This document shows, piece by piece, positions 49,304 through 61,573 of a stretch of 64,000 nt of DNA (the first letter of the stretch is position 1; the number at the start of each line of letters is the position of its first letter). The DNA comes from Trujillonella endophytica (lineage in GTDB: Bacteria > Actinomycetota > Actinomycetes > Mycobacteriales > Geodermatophilaceae), in NCBI RefSeq assembly GCF_019799905.1, contig NZ_JABGCI010000001.1, positions 310,001 to 374,000 of the forward strand, in the 5' to 3' direction. A program made the translations under genes and the position numbers. The notes beneath the pieces were generated by a model that was given only the letters and a program-made list of their open reading frames with translations, was not told the DNA's origin and did not search any database.

Positions 49304-51172
49304 GTGGAGGTGGCCGCCGTGCTGCTGGGCCTGGTGATCGCCGTCGGCGTCGTCGCCGGGTTGTGCGACCGCTGGGGCTGGCCGACGCCGCTGGTGCTCG
49401 TCGTGGCCGGCGCGGCGGCGTCGTTCCTGCCGGGCGTGCCCGACGTCCAGCTCGAGGCCGACGTCGTGCTCTACGGGCTGCTCCCACCGCTGCTGTACGC
49501 GACCACCGCGCGCACGTCCCTGTTCGACTTCTCGCGCAACAAGCTCAGCATCTTCTCGATGTCCGTGGTGCTGATCGTCTTCACCACGGTCGTCGTCGGC
49601 TGGGTCACCTGGCTGCTGCTGCCGGGAGTGGCGCTCGCCGCGGCGCTGGCCCTCGGCGCGGTGGTCGCGCCGCCCGACGCGATCGCGGCGTCGGCGATCG
49701 GCCGGCGGCTGGGGCTGCCGCGGCGGGTGGCGACGCTGCTGGAGCAGGAGAGCCTGGTGAACGACGCCGCGGCGCTGATCGCGCTGACGGTCGCGGTGTC
49801 CGCGCTCACCTCGGCGCCGTCGGCGCCGGAGGTGGCCGGCGAGTTCGTCTGGGCCGTCGTCGGCGCGGTGCTGATCGGCGGGGCGGTCGCCGCGCTGCTC
49901 GCCGTCGTCCGGGCCCGGCTGCGCGACCCGGTGCTCGACACCCTCGTGTCCTTCGTCGCCCCGTTCCTGGCCTTCCTGCCGGCCGAGGAGGTGCACGCCT
50001 CGGGCGTGCTGGCCACCGTCGTCACCGGGCTCACGCTGGCGCACCTGTCCCCCCGGGTCCAGACGGCCTCGGCGCGGGTCACCGAGGCGATCACCTGGCG
50101 CACCGTCGCCTTCGTCCTGGAGAACGCGGTGTTCCTGGTCATCGGCATGCAGCTGCCGGGCCTGCTCTCCGGGCTCCAGGACAGCGGGGTGGGCGCCGGG
50201 CGGGTGGCCCTGGTCTGCGCCGGTGCGCTGGTGGCCACCATCGTCGCCCGCTTCGTCTTCGTCTTCGGGACGGCGGCCGTCCTGCGCGCCGGGACCCCCG
50301 GCATGCGCCGGCAGGCCTGGAGCACGCCGGTGGCGGGGCTGGTCTCGTGGGCCGGCATGCGGGGCGTGGTGACCCTCGCGGCGGCGCAGCTGATCCCCGA
50401 GGACCTGCCCGAGCGCGACGTCCTGCTGCTGGCGGCCTTCACGGTCGTCGTCGGCACGCTGCTGGTCCAGGGCTCGACGCTCCCGTGGCTGGTCCGCCGG
50501 GTCGGCCTGCCGCCGCCCGACCCGGCCGAGGACGCCCTCCAGGCCGCCGAGCTCGGGGACGCCGCCTCCGCCGCGGGCCTGCGCCGGCTGGAGGAACTGC
50601 TCGCCGGGAACGAACCCGAGGGGGTCGTGGAGCGGCTCCGCGACCGGTCGGAGGCGCGGTCGCACGCGGCCTGGGAGCGGCTGGGCCGGCCGCTCGCCGA
50701 CCAGGACACGCCCTCGGCCACCTACGCCCGGCTGCGCACGGCGATGCTCGCGGCCGAGCGGGACGTCGTCGTGCGCGCCCGCGACGAGGGCCGGGCGCCC
50801 GGGGACGTGCTCGCCGCGGCGCTGGCCGCCATCGACGTCGAGGAGTCCCTGCTGGACCGCACCGAGGAGCTCGAGGCCCTCGAGCGGGACCGGGCGCTGG
50901 CGCCGCGGGCCGAGCAGCCGCGGTGCGAGCACCTCCGCGCGGCGGCCGCGGGGGAGTCGCACCCGGCGGCCGCCTGCCAGGACTGCCTCGTCGAGGGGAC
51001 GACGTGGGTGCACCTGCGCACCTGCCTGACGTGCGGGCACGTGGGCTGCTGCGACTCCTCCCCGCGCCGGCACTCGCGGGCGCACTTCGGCGACGAGGGG
51101 CACCCGGTCGTCGTGAGCGCCGAGCCGGGGGAGGCCTGGCGGTGGTGCTGGGTGGACGGCGAGCTGGGCTGA
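49304..51172 (+). CDS. CPA1 Na+/H+ antiporter fused to a UBP-type zinc finger
   Basis: The 622-residue protein begins with ~12 membrane spans of a CPA1 antiporter. It carries the ion-site segments VVAPPDAIAASAIGRRLGLP and LLEQESLVNDAAALIALTVA, and later AVFLVIGMQLPG and WAGMRGVVTLAAAQLIP. A cytosolic helical region follows (~420-545). It ends in a UBP zinc finger with CEHLRAA, CQDCLVEGTTWVHLRTCLTCGHVGCCDSS and HSRAHF. The antiporter sets Na+ and pH. The finger may bind a protein C-terminus as in ubiquitin hydrolases. AGGAGA precedes GTG 49304. Confidence 0.9.
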   Translation: MEVAAVLLGLVIAVGVVAGLCDRWGWPTPLVLVVAGAAASFLPGVPDVQLEADVVLYGLLPPLLYATTARTSLFDFSRNKLSIFSMSVVLIVFTTVVVGWVTWLLLPGVALAAALALGAVVAPPDAIAASAIGRRLGLPRRVATLLEQESLVNDAAALIALTVAVSALTSAPSAPEVAGEFVWAVVGAVLIGGAVAALLAVVRARLRDPVLDTLVSFVAPFLAFLPAEEVHASGVLATVVTGLTLAHLSPRVQTASARVTEAITWRTVAFVLENAVFLVIGMQLPGLLSGLQDSGVGAGRVALVCAGALVATIVARFVFVFGTAAVLRAGTPGMRRQAWSTPVAGLVSWAGMRGVVTLAAAQLIPEDLPERDVLLLAAFTVVVGTLLVQGSTLPWLVRRVGLPPPDPAEDALQAAELGDAASAAGLRRLEELLAGNEPEGVVERLRDRSEARSHAAWERLGRPLADQDTPSATYARLRTAMLAAERDVVVRARDEGRAPGDVLAAALAAIDVEESLLDRTEELEALERDRALAPRAEQPRCEHLRAAAAGESHPAAACQDCLVEGTTWVHLRTCLTCGHVGCCDSSPRRHSRAHFGDEGHPVVVSAEPGEAWRWCWVDGELG

Positions 51173-51187
51173 GCACCGACCCCTCGA

Positions 51188-51244
51188 CGAGATCTGCACA
51201 GTCGTCGCCATCACCGCCTGATGCCGACGACTGTGCAGATCTCG
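51188..51244. repeat. Intergenic palindrome, GAGATCTGCACA family, copy 2
   Basis: A perfect 20-bp stem (51188-51207 with 51225-51244) begins CGAGATCTGCACAGTCG and encloses CATCA/TGATG. It lies between codirectional genes, 15 nt after the antiporter stop. Confidence 0.9.
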
Positions 51245-51261
51245 GCGTCATCGATGGCTGG

Positions 51262-51267
51262 TAGACA
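51262..51267 (+). promoter_or_regulatory. Possible -10 box of tldD
   Basis: TAGACA stands exactly 6 nt before GTG 51274, the spacing of the leaderless starts at 27747, 29624 and 41595. It is weaker because it ends in A. Confidence 0.35.
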
Positions 51268-51273
51268 GAGGCC

Positions 51274-52788
51274 GTGGCCGGACCCCGCGACGTCGACGCG
51301 TCCTTCCTCGCCCTCCCGCTCTCCGCGCTCACCGAGGCGGCACTGACCCGCGCGGTCGACCTCGGCTGCGAGCACGCCGACATCCGGGTGGAGCGGATCC
51401 GCACCCAGTCGATCACCCTGCGCGACGCCCGGCTGGAGAGCCTGGCCGACGGCGAGGACCTGGGCCTGGCCGTCCGGGTGGTGCACGAGGGCACCTGGGG
51501 CTTCGCCGCGGGCGTCGTCCTCACCGCGGCCGAGGCCGTGCGGCTGGCGGAGGAGGCGATCGCGGTCGCGCGGGTGTCCGCGGCGCTGAGCAGCGACCGC
51601 GTCGAGCTCGCGCCCGAGCCGGTGCACCCCGACGCCGTGTGGGTCTCCGAGTACGACACCGACCCCTTCGCGGTGCCCGACCCAGAGAAGACGGGGCTGC
51701 TCACCGAGCTCTCCGAGCGGCTGATGGCCGCCGACGGCGTCGAGCACGTGCAGTCGGGCTGCACCGCGGTGAAGGAGCAGAAGTACTACGCCGACACCGC
51801 CGGCACCCGCACGACGCAGCAGCGGGTCCGCATCCACCCCGCGTTCACCGCGCTGACCGTCGACCGGGCCACCGGAGCCTTCGAGAGCATGCGCACCCTC
51901 GCCCCGCCGGCCGGCCGCGGCTGGGAGTACCTGACCGGCGCCTCGTGGGACTGGGACGGCGAGCTGGCGCAGCTCCCCGAGCTGCTGCGCGAGAAGACCA
52001 AGGCGCCCAGCGTCGAGGCCGGGAGCTACGACCTGGTGGTCGACCCCTCCAACCTCTGGCTGACCATCCACGAGTCGGTCGGCCACGCCACCGAGCTGGA
52101 CCGGGCGCTGGGCTACGAGGCCGCCTACGCCGGCACCTCGTTCGCGACCGTCGACAAGCTGGGCAGCCTGCGCTACGGCTCCGACCTCATGCACGTCACC
52201 GGTGACCGCACCGCCGAGCACGGGCTGGCGTCGGTCGGCTGGGACGACGAGGGCGTCGAGGCCCAGCGGTGGGACATCGTCCGGGACGGCGTCCTCGTCG
52301 GTTACCAGGTCGACCGGAACATGGCCCGGCTGCGGGGGATGGAGCGCTCCAACGGCTGCGCGTTCGCCGACTCGCCCCAGCACGTGCCGGTGCAGCGGAT
52401 GGCCAACGTCTCGCTGCAGCCGGCCGCCGGCGGCCCCTCCACCGAGGAGCTGATCGCCGGGGTCGACCGGGGCATCTACGTCGTCGGCGACAAGAGCTGG
52501 TCGATCGACATGCAGCGCTACAACTTCCAGTTCACCGGTCAGCGCTTCTACCGGATCGAGGGCGGGGAGCTGGCCGGGCAGCTCCGCGACGTCGCCTACC
52601 AGGCCACGACGACGGACTTCTGGGGCTCGATGCGCGCGCTCGGCGGCGAGCAGACCTACGTGCTCGGCGGCGCGCTGAACTGCGGCAAGGCCCAGCCCGG
52701 CCAGGTCGCCCCGGTCAGCCACGGGTGCCCCTCGGCGCTGTTCGAGGGCGTGTCCATCCTCAACACGGTGCAGGAGGGCGGCAGGTGA
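51274..52788 (+). CDS. tldD: TldD metalloprotease
   Basis: The 504-residue protease has the zinc motif HESVGH at residues 266-271 in LWLTIHESVGHATELDRALGYE, GTSFATVDKLG after it, and DMQRYNFQFTGQRFYRIEGGEL near the end. TldD forms a heterodimer with TldE that digests unfolded or modified peptides, including RiPP leaders such as microcin B17. It is followed by tldE. It may act on peptides of this cell, but nothing links it to MftA, which MftE processes. Confidence 0.93.
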   Translation: MAGPRDVDASFLALPLSALTEAALTRAVDLGCEHADIRVERIRTQSITLRDARLESLADGEDLGLAVRVVHEGTWGFAAGVVLTAAEAVRLAEEAIAVARVSAALSSDRVELAPEPVHPDAVWVSEYDTDPFAVPDPEKTGLLTELSERLMAADGVEHVQSGCTAVKEQKYYADTAGTRTTQQRVRIHPAFTALTVDRATGAFESMRTLAPPAGRGWEYLTGASWDWDGELAQLPELLREKTKAPSVEAGSYDLVVDPSNLWLTIHESVGHATELDRALGYEAAYAGTSFATVDKLGSLRYGSDLMHVTGDRTAEHGLASVGWDDEGVEAQRWDIVRDGVLVGYQVDRNMARLRGMERSNGCAFADSPQHVPVQRMANVSLQPAAGGPSTEELIAGVDRGIYVVGDKSWSIDMQRYNFQFTGQRFYRIEGGELAGQLRDVAYQATTTDFWGSMRALGGEQTYVLGGALNCGKAQPGQVAPVSHGCPSALFEGVSILNTVQEGGR

Positions 52789-52861
52789 GCGAGCTCGCGA
52801 GCCCACCCGGGAACGGAACAGCCCGGCGAACACGGCCGACGAGCGTCGGCGAGGAGGTCGC

Positions 52862-54250
52862 GTGAGCCACCACCGCGCGCAGGAGCTCGTCGAGCAGGCG
52901 CTGGCCGCCTCGACCGCGGACGAGCAGGTCGTCTACGTCGTCGACAGCTCGGAGGCCAACCTCCGCTGGGCGAGCAACAGCCTGACGACCAACGGCGCGA
53001 TGCGCTCGCGCCAGGTCGTGGTGATCTCCTTCGTCGACGGCGGCGCGGGGATGGCCGCGGGCACGGTGGCCCGCTCCGGCAGCCCGGACATCGCCGAGCT
53101 GGTCGCGGCGAGCGAGCAGGCGGCCCGGGACGCCGGGCCCGCCGAGGACGCCGTCCCGCTGGTCTCCGACCCCCCGCCCGGTGCCGGCGAGTGGGACGCC
53201 GACCCGGCGGAGACCTCGATCAGCGTCTTCGAGGAGTTCGCCCCCGCCCTCGGCGCCGCCTTCGGGCAGGCGCGGGACCGCGGGGACCTGCTGTTCGGCT
53301 ACGCCGAGCACTCGATGTCGACCACCTACCTCGGCACCTCCACCGGGCTGCGGCTGCGGCACGACCAGCCCACCGGCCGGGTCGAGCTCAACGGCAAGAG
53401 CAGCGACTTCAGCCGCTCGGTGTGGGCCGGCGTGGGCACGCGGGACTTCCTCGACGTCTCCGTCGCGGCCCTGGCCACGGAGGTCGAGCGCAAGCTCGCC
53501 TGGTCGCAGCGGAGGGTCGAGCTGCCGGCGGGCCGCTACGAGACGCTCCTGCCGCCGTCGGCGGTCAGCGACCTGATGATCTACGCCTACTGGACCATGG
53601 AGGCCCGCGACGCCGACGAGGGCCGCAGCGTCTACGCGAAGCCGGGCGGCGGCAGCCGCCTCGGGGAGCGGCTGGCCGCGCTGCCGCTGACGCTGCGCAG
53701 CGACCCGAACGCCCCCGGGCTGGAGTCCGCACCGTTCCAGGTGGTCGGAGGCTCCTCGGGGGCGGCGTCGGTGTTCGACAACGGCATGGCCGTACCCGCG
53801 GTCGACTGGATCCGCGACGGCGTGCTCACCAACCTGGTGCGCCCGCGGGCCTGGGCACTGAAGACGACGGCCCCCGCCACCGCCGCGGTGGACAACCTCA
53901 TCCTCGAGGACCCGAACGCCACGGCGAGCCTCGAGGACATGGTCGCGTCCACCGAGCGCGGCCTGCTGCTCACCACGCTCTGGTACATCCGCGAGGTCGA
54001 CCCGCAGACGCTGCTGCTGACCGGTCTCACCCGGGACGGCGTCTTCCTCGTCGAGGGCGGCGAGGTCACGGGGGCGGTCAACAACTTCCGCTTCAACGAG
54101 TCGCCCGTGGACCTGCTCGGCCGGATCACCCAGGCCGGTCGCACCGAGCGCACGCTGCCCCGGGAGTGGAACGACTGGTTCACCCGGGCGGCGATGCCTG
54201 CGGTGCGGGTGCCGGACTTCCACATGAGCTCGGTGTCGCCTGCCAGCTGA
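52862..54250 (+). CDS. tldE: TldE/PmbA partner of TldD
   Basis: The 462-residue protein is the metal-free partner: ASTADEQVVYVVDSSEANLRWASNSLTTNG at the start, NGKSSDFSRSVWAGVGTRDF near residue 178 and LILEDPNATASLEDMVASTERGLLLTTLWYIREVDPQTLLLTGLTRDG near 345. HExxxH is absent, as expected. GAGGAGGTCGC precedes GTG 52862. The 73-bp gap after tldD holds GCGAGCTCGCGAGC, which recurs near 56600. Confidence 0.92.
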   Translation: MSHHRAQELVEQALAASTADEQVVYVVDSSEANLRWASNSLTTNGAMRSRQVVVISFVDGGAGMAAGTVARSGSPDIAELVAASEQAARDAGPAEDAVPLVSDPPPGAGEWDADPAETSISVFEEFAPALGAAFGQARDRGDLLFGYAEHSMSTTYLGTSTGLRLRHDQPTGRVELNGKSSDFSRSVWAGVGTRDFLDVSVAALATEVERKLAWSQRRVELPAGRYETLLPPSAVSDLMIYAYWTMEARDADEGRSVYAKPGGGSRLGERLAALPLTLRSDPNAPGLESAPFQVVGGSSGAASVFDNGMAVPAVDWIRDGVLTNLVRPRAWALKTTAPATAAVDNLILEDPNATASLEDMVASTERGLLLTTLWYIREVDPQTLLLTGLTRDGVFLVEGGEVTGAVNNFRFNESPVDLLGRITQAGRTERTLPREWNDWFTRAAMPAVRVPDFHMSSVSPAS

Positions 54251-54422
54251 CGGGGCCACCGGCGAAGGCGCTGGTGCGTGTGACTGCTGGGACCGGTGCG
54301 GCGACGGACGTGAAAAGCACTTCAGTTACCGCGCGGGGGTGCCGTTCAAACATGGCACGGGGATATTTTTCCGTCACCAGCACGCAGGCCCCTCGACGGG
54401 GCTGTCGAGGGGAGTCGTCCCG

Positions 54423-54722
54423 ATGAGCAGGACGCTGAAGCCGTCGGTGTTCCAGGTCGGTCAGGTGTGGGACGACGGCCGCACGGTCGTCGTCTCGGGA
54501 TGGGGTCTGGGCCTGTGCGCCGCGTCCTGCTCCTGCCACCGTCACCCGTCCGCCGGTCACCTCGCGATCGACGAGGACCAGGCGGCGGGCCGGCTCGGGC
54601 TGGTCAGCTACCTCGTGGACTGCGACTGCTGCGAGGCGTGGACCGCCGAGGAGTTGTCCGGCGTCCTCCGTGACTTCGAGATCCTCTCCGCGCTCGACGC
54701 GCAGGAGCCCCTCGCCGGATGA
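54423..54722 (+). CDS. Hypothetical Cys-rich small protein
   Basis: The 99-residue protein has two Cys/His groups: LCAASCSCHRHPSAGH near residue 30 and VDCDCCEAW near 65. They might bind zinc or an Fe-S cluster. I do not recognise the family. GGGGAG stands about 8 nt before ATG 54423. The 170 bp upstream are clearly more AT-rich than the window (TATTTTT at 54364-54370), so this gene may have a strong or regulated promoter, or be acquired. Confidence 0.6.
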   Translation: MSRTLKPSVFQVGQVWDDGRTVVVSGWGLGLCAASCSCHRHPSAGHLAIDEDQAAGRLGLVSYLVDCDCCEAWTAEELSGVLRDFEILSALDAQEPLAG

Positions 54723-54810
54723 AGGACCCCCTCGCCCCCCGCCATTCGCACGCTCGCGGCGGGGCCCTGCGGGGGGGCCGCCGCTGGTGACGTGTTCGAC
54801 GTCCTCCTGC

Positions 54811-54817
54811 GGGTAGG
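54811..54817 (+). promoter_or_regulatory. GGGTAGG box
   Basis: GGGTAGG ends 9 nt before ATG 54827. GTGTTC at 54792-54797 could be a -35 element with a short spacer. Confidence 0.4.
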
Positions 54818-54826
54818 TGGGCGCCC

Positions 54827-55327
54827 ATGCTGGGACGCGCTGCCCTCCGCGGGGCACTGGCCGGGTTGGCCGGCACCGCGGCGATGACCGTGGCCGAGAA
54901 GATCGAGCAACAGGTCACGCACCGGCCGGACAGCTACGTCCCCGGTCGCACCCTGACCGCACTCACCACCGGCCGGCGGCTGCCCGAGCGGGCCCGCCCG
55001 CCGGTGCGCAACCACCTCATGCACTGGGGCACCGGCGCGCTCGTCGGTGCGCTCCGCGGCGTGTGGTCGGCCAGCGGGCTGCGCGGCTGGCGTGCCTCGG
55101 CCTGGCACACCTCCGTCCGGCTGGCCACCGACCAGACGCTGGAGAACGCGACCGGCGTGGGGTCCCCACCGTGGACCTGGTCGCGGCAGGACCAGATCGT
55201 CGACGTCGGCGGCAAGGCCGTCTACTCGTTCGTGACCGGCGCGGTCGCCGACCTCCTGGTGCCGCTCGCGCCCGACCGGGCGTCCGACGGCGCTGCCCGG
55301 GGCCCGCGCAGCGACCTCTGGCGCTGA
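54827..55327 (+). CDS. Hypothetical membrane-associated protein
   Basis: The 166-residue protein has hydrophobic stretches near residues 3-20 (LRGALAGLAGTAAMTV) and 65-82 (MHWGTGALVGALRGVWSA) and a C-terminal helix (VTGAVADLLVPLA). MTVAEKIEQQVTHRPDSYVPGRTL is a soluble loop. It looks like a small integral membrane protein, family unknown. No ribosome site is seen. A GGGTAGG box precedes the ATG as in the two Gly-tailed genes. Confidence 0.6.
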   Translation: MLGRAALRGALAGLAGTAAMTVAEKIEQQVTHRPDSYVPGRTLTALTTGRRLPERARPPVRNHLMHWGTGALVGALRGVWSASGLRGWRASAWHTSVRLATDQTLENATGVGSPPWTWSRQDQIVDVGGKAVYSFVTGAVADLLVPLAPDRASDGAARGPRSDLWR

Positions 55328-55569
55328 GCTCCCCGCACCGATCCCCCTGCGCCGCCCCGCGGCGCGCACTACCCCCGACCCCCGGCATCGCGGGTGACCC
55401 CTGCGGCGCCCGGGGCCTGCCGGGACGCGTGTGACGAACGGGGTCTACCGCCCCGTCCCCGCCCCGCGTGCCCTCCTCACGTGTCGACACATCGTCCTTA
55501 CCGTGCGTACTGACGCGCTGACCACCGCCCCTTCCCCGGGCGGGGCGCGGAGCACACGAGGAGCAGACG

Positions 55570-56573
55570 ATGCAGCGCAACCGGACGACGAGCCGCCGGT
55601 GGGCCGGTGCCGTGCTCGCGGCCGCCGCAGCCGTCACCGTGGTGCTGGGACCGACGACCGCCACGGCCGCGCCGACCACCGCCGACGAGGCGGCCGACCT
55701 GGTCGCGCAGACCGGTCAGGAGCTCACCCAGCTCGACGAGCAGGTGCACCAGGCGCGACTGGCCGTCACCGAGCTGCAGCAGGCCGCGGCCGACGCCCGC
55801 GCCGCTGCCGACGCCGCCTATGCCGAGGTCGCCCGCTTCGAGCCGCAGCTCGTCGCCATCGCGCAGACCGGCTTCACCAGCGGCGCCACGTCCGGCGTGG
55901 CCGCCTTCCTCACCAGCGACTCGGCCGAGGACTTCGTCCAGCAGATGACGACCCTCGACATGATCGCCGCGCACACCGACGGCGTCCTCGTCGAGGTGTC
56001 GGCCGCCCGCGAGCAGGCCCTGGCCGCCCAGGCAGAGGCCGAGGCCGCCGCCGCCGGTGCCGAGCAGGCGCTGGCCACGCTCGAGCAGCAGCAGGACGAG
56101 GTGCAGGCCCGGGTCGACCAGTACGAGGCCGACCTCGCGCGGCTCTCGGAGGCCGAGCGGGAGGTGGTCTTCACGACGCTGGGTGGCCCGGTGCTCGAGG
56201 TGCCCACCGACCTGGCGCCGCCGCCCTCGGAGGCCGCGGGCGCCGTCGTCGAGGCCGCGCTCGCGCAGGTCGGCGACCCCTACGTCTGGGGCGCCTCGGG
56301 GCCGAACGGCTTCGACTGCTCGGGCCTGACCCAGTTCGCCTACGCCGCCGCCGGCGTCGCGCTGCCGCACTCCAGCCGCGCGCAGGCCGGGATGGGCGTC
56401 GCGGTGTCCCGCGGGGAGCTCCAGCCCGGCGACGTCGTCTACTTCTACTCGCCGGTCAGCCACGTGGGCCTCTACATCGGCAACGGCCAGATGGTGCACG
56501 CGCGGCAGACCGGTCAGCCGGTCGCCGTCACCACCGTGGACATGCGCGGCTACGCGGGAGCCCGCCGCATCCT

Positions 56574-56577
<4 letters not shown>
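55570..56577 (+). CDS. Secreted NlpC/P60 peptidoglycan endopeptidase (RipA-like)
   Basis: The 335-residue protein has a signal peptide (residues 1-~34, TTATAAP), a long coiled coil (~40-205, rich in Ala, Glu and Gln, as in PcsB/RipA) and an NlpC/P60 domain. The catalytic Cys is in NGFDCSGLTQFAY, the His in VSHVGLYIGNGQ, and a third residue in MVHARQTG. It cuts peptide stems of the cell wall, often during division. AGGAG precedes ATG 55570. The 240-bp upstream gap holds the palindrome GTGTCGACAC (55481-55490) and nothing else clear. Confidence 0.92.
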
Positions 56578-60351
<3,774 letters not shown>

Positions 60352-60356
60352 ACGCC

Positions 60357-60419
60357 CGACGAGATCTGCACACTCGTCACCATCAGCGCCTGATGCCGAC
60401 GAGTGTGCAGATCTCGTCG
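60357..60419. repeat. Intergenic palindrome, GAGATCTGCACA family, copy 3
   Basis: A perfect 22-bp stem (60357-60378 with 60398-60419) begins CGACGAGATCTGCACAC and encloses CATCAGCGCCTGATG. It lies between convergent gdhA and metX, 5 nt after the gdhA stop. Confidence 0.92.
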
Positions 60420-60433
60420 AGGAACGCGCGACG

Positions 60434-61558
60434 TCAGGTGCCGAGCAGTTCGCGGACCAGCGCGCCGACGGCGTCGATCTCGATGAGGAACCCGTCGTGC
60501 CCGTACGGGGACCCGATGACGCGCAGCGGGACGCCGAGACCGTCGGCCACACGCTGCTGCAGCTCCAGGGGGTACAACCGGTCGCTGTCCACGCCGGCCA
60601 CGACGGCCCGCGCGGTCACCCGGGCCAGGGCGGCCTCGACGCCGCCGCGGCCGCGGCCGACGTCCCAGGTGTTCATCGACTCGGTGAGCACCACGTAGCT
60701 GCCCGGGTCGAAGCGGCCGGCCAGCTTGTCGGCGTGGTGGTCGAGGTAGGAGGCGACGGCGAAGCGGCCGTCGTCCTGCACGGCCGTGCCGAACCGCTCC
60801 TCCAGCTCCAGCGCGCTGCGGTAGGTCAGGTGCGCGATCCGCCGGGCCACGCCAAGCCCCGTGGCCGGCCCGGCGCCCGGCAGGTGGTCGCCGCCGGCCC
60901 AGGCGGGATCGGCGCGGATCGCCGCCTGCTGAGTGGTCTGGGTGCCCAGCTGGTCGGCGGTCACCGCGGCGCCGGAGGCGAGGAAGAACAGCCCTGCCAC
61001 CCGGCCGGGGTGCGCCACCGCCCACTCCAGCGCGCGCATCCCGCCCATCGAGCCGCCGAGCACCGCGGCCCAGCGGCCGACGCCGAGCGCGTCGCCCAGC
61101 GCCGCCTCCACCGCGACCTGGTCGGCGACGGTGACCGCGGGGAAGCGCGAACCCCACGGGGCGCCGTCCGGCGCGGTCGACGACGGCCCGGTGGTGCCCT
61201 GGCAGCCCCCGAGCACGTTCGCGCAGACGACGAACAGCCGGTCGGTGTCCAGTGGGGCGCCCGGGCCGACCAGCCCCTCCCACCAGCCCGGCGTCGGGTG
61301 CCCCGGCCCGGCGGGGCCGGCGAGGTGGCTGTCCCCGGTCAGGGCGTGCTCGACCAGCACGGCGTTGCCGCCGTCCGGCGCGAGCGACCCCCACGTCTCG
61401 TAGGCCACCCGGACCCCCGGGAGGACACCGCCGCGCTCGAGGGTGACCGGCCCGTCCAGGTCGAGGAAGAGGCGGGAGCCGGCCGGGTCGCCGTCCCGCC
61501 ACCCGCCGGCGCGCGGCGAGGTCCGGGACGCCGGTCCGGCGTCCCGGACCCCTGTCAC
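60434..61558 (-). CDS. metX: Homoserine O-acetyltransferase
   Basis: This 374-residue alpha/beta-hydrolase-fold acyltransferase has VLVEHALTGDSHLAG, NVLGGCQGTTGPSS, the nucleophile Ser in LGGSMGGMRALEWA, Asp in GVDSDRLYP and His in GHDGFLIE. It transfers an acyl group from CoA to homoserine, the first step of methionine synthesis. Acetyl is assumed, and succinyl is used by some relatives. The start GTG 61558 lies 15 nt after metY. The first codons form a strong hairpin (61521-61549), so GTG further in cannot be excluded. Confidence 0.93.
   Translation of the reverse strand: MTGVRDAGPASRTSPRAGGWRDGDPAGSRLFLDLDGPVTLERGGVLPGVRVAYETWGSLAPDGGNAVLVEHALTGDSHLAGPAGPGHPTPGWWEGLVGPGAPLDTDRLFVVCANVLGGCQGTTGPSSTAPDGAPWGSRFPAVTVADQVAVEAALGDALGVGRWAAVLGGSMGGMRALEWAVAHPGRVAGLFFLASGAAVTADQLGTQTTQQAAIRADPAWAGGDHLPGAGPATGLGVARRIAHLTYRSALELEERFGTAVQDDGRFAVASYLDHHADKLAGRFDPGSYVVLTESMNTWDVGRGRGGVEAALARVTARAVVAGVDSDRLYPLELQQRVADGLGVPLRVIGSPYGHDGFLIEIDAVGALVRELLGT
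61521..61549 (-). promoter_or_regulatory. Hairpin in the first codons of metX
   Basis: GTCCGGGACGCCG (61521-61533) and CGGCGTCCCGGAC (61537-61549) pair perfectly with a 3-nt loop. The hairpin covers about codons 4-13 of metX, where it could hinder translation or end part of the metY transcripts. Confidence 0.5.
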
Positions 61559-61573
61559 GTCAGGCCCCCCGGC

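Noticed and set aside
51274..54250. TldD/TldE as the mycofactocin leader protease
   Set aside because: MftE, present at 27747, does this job in known systems. TldD/TldE are 27 kb away and widespread in bacteria without mycofactocin.
54344..54369. A SigB-type promoter GTTC...GGGGAT before the Cys-rich gene
   Set aside because: The spacer would be only 10-12 nt, too short for the known consensus, and other AT-rich pairs in the stretch do not fit 16-18 nt spacing either.
55328..55569. A c-di-AMP (ydaO-type) riboswitch before the NlpC/P60 gene
   Set aside because: Such switches often precede wall hydrolases in actinobacteria, but I could not find the expected conserved core or stem order. Only a GTGTCGACAC palindrome and GC-rich stems are visible. 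A ydaO covariance search would decide.
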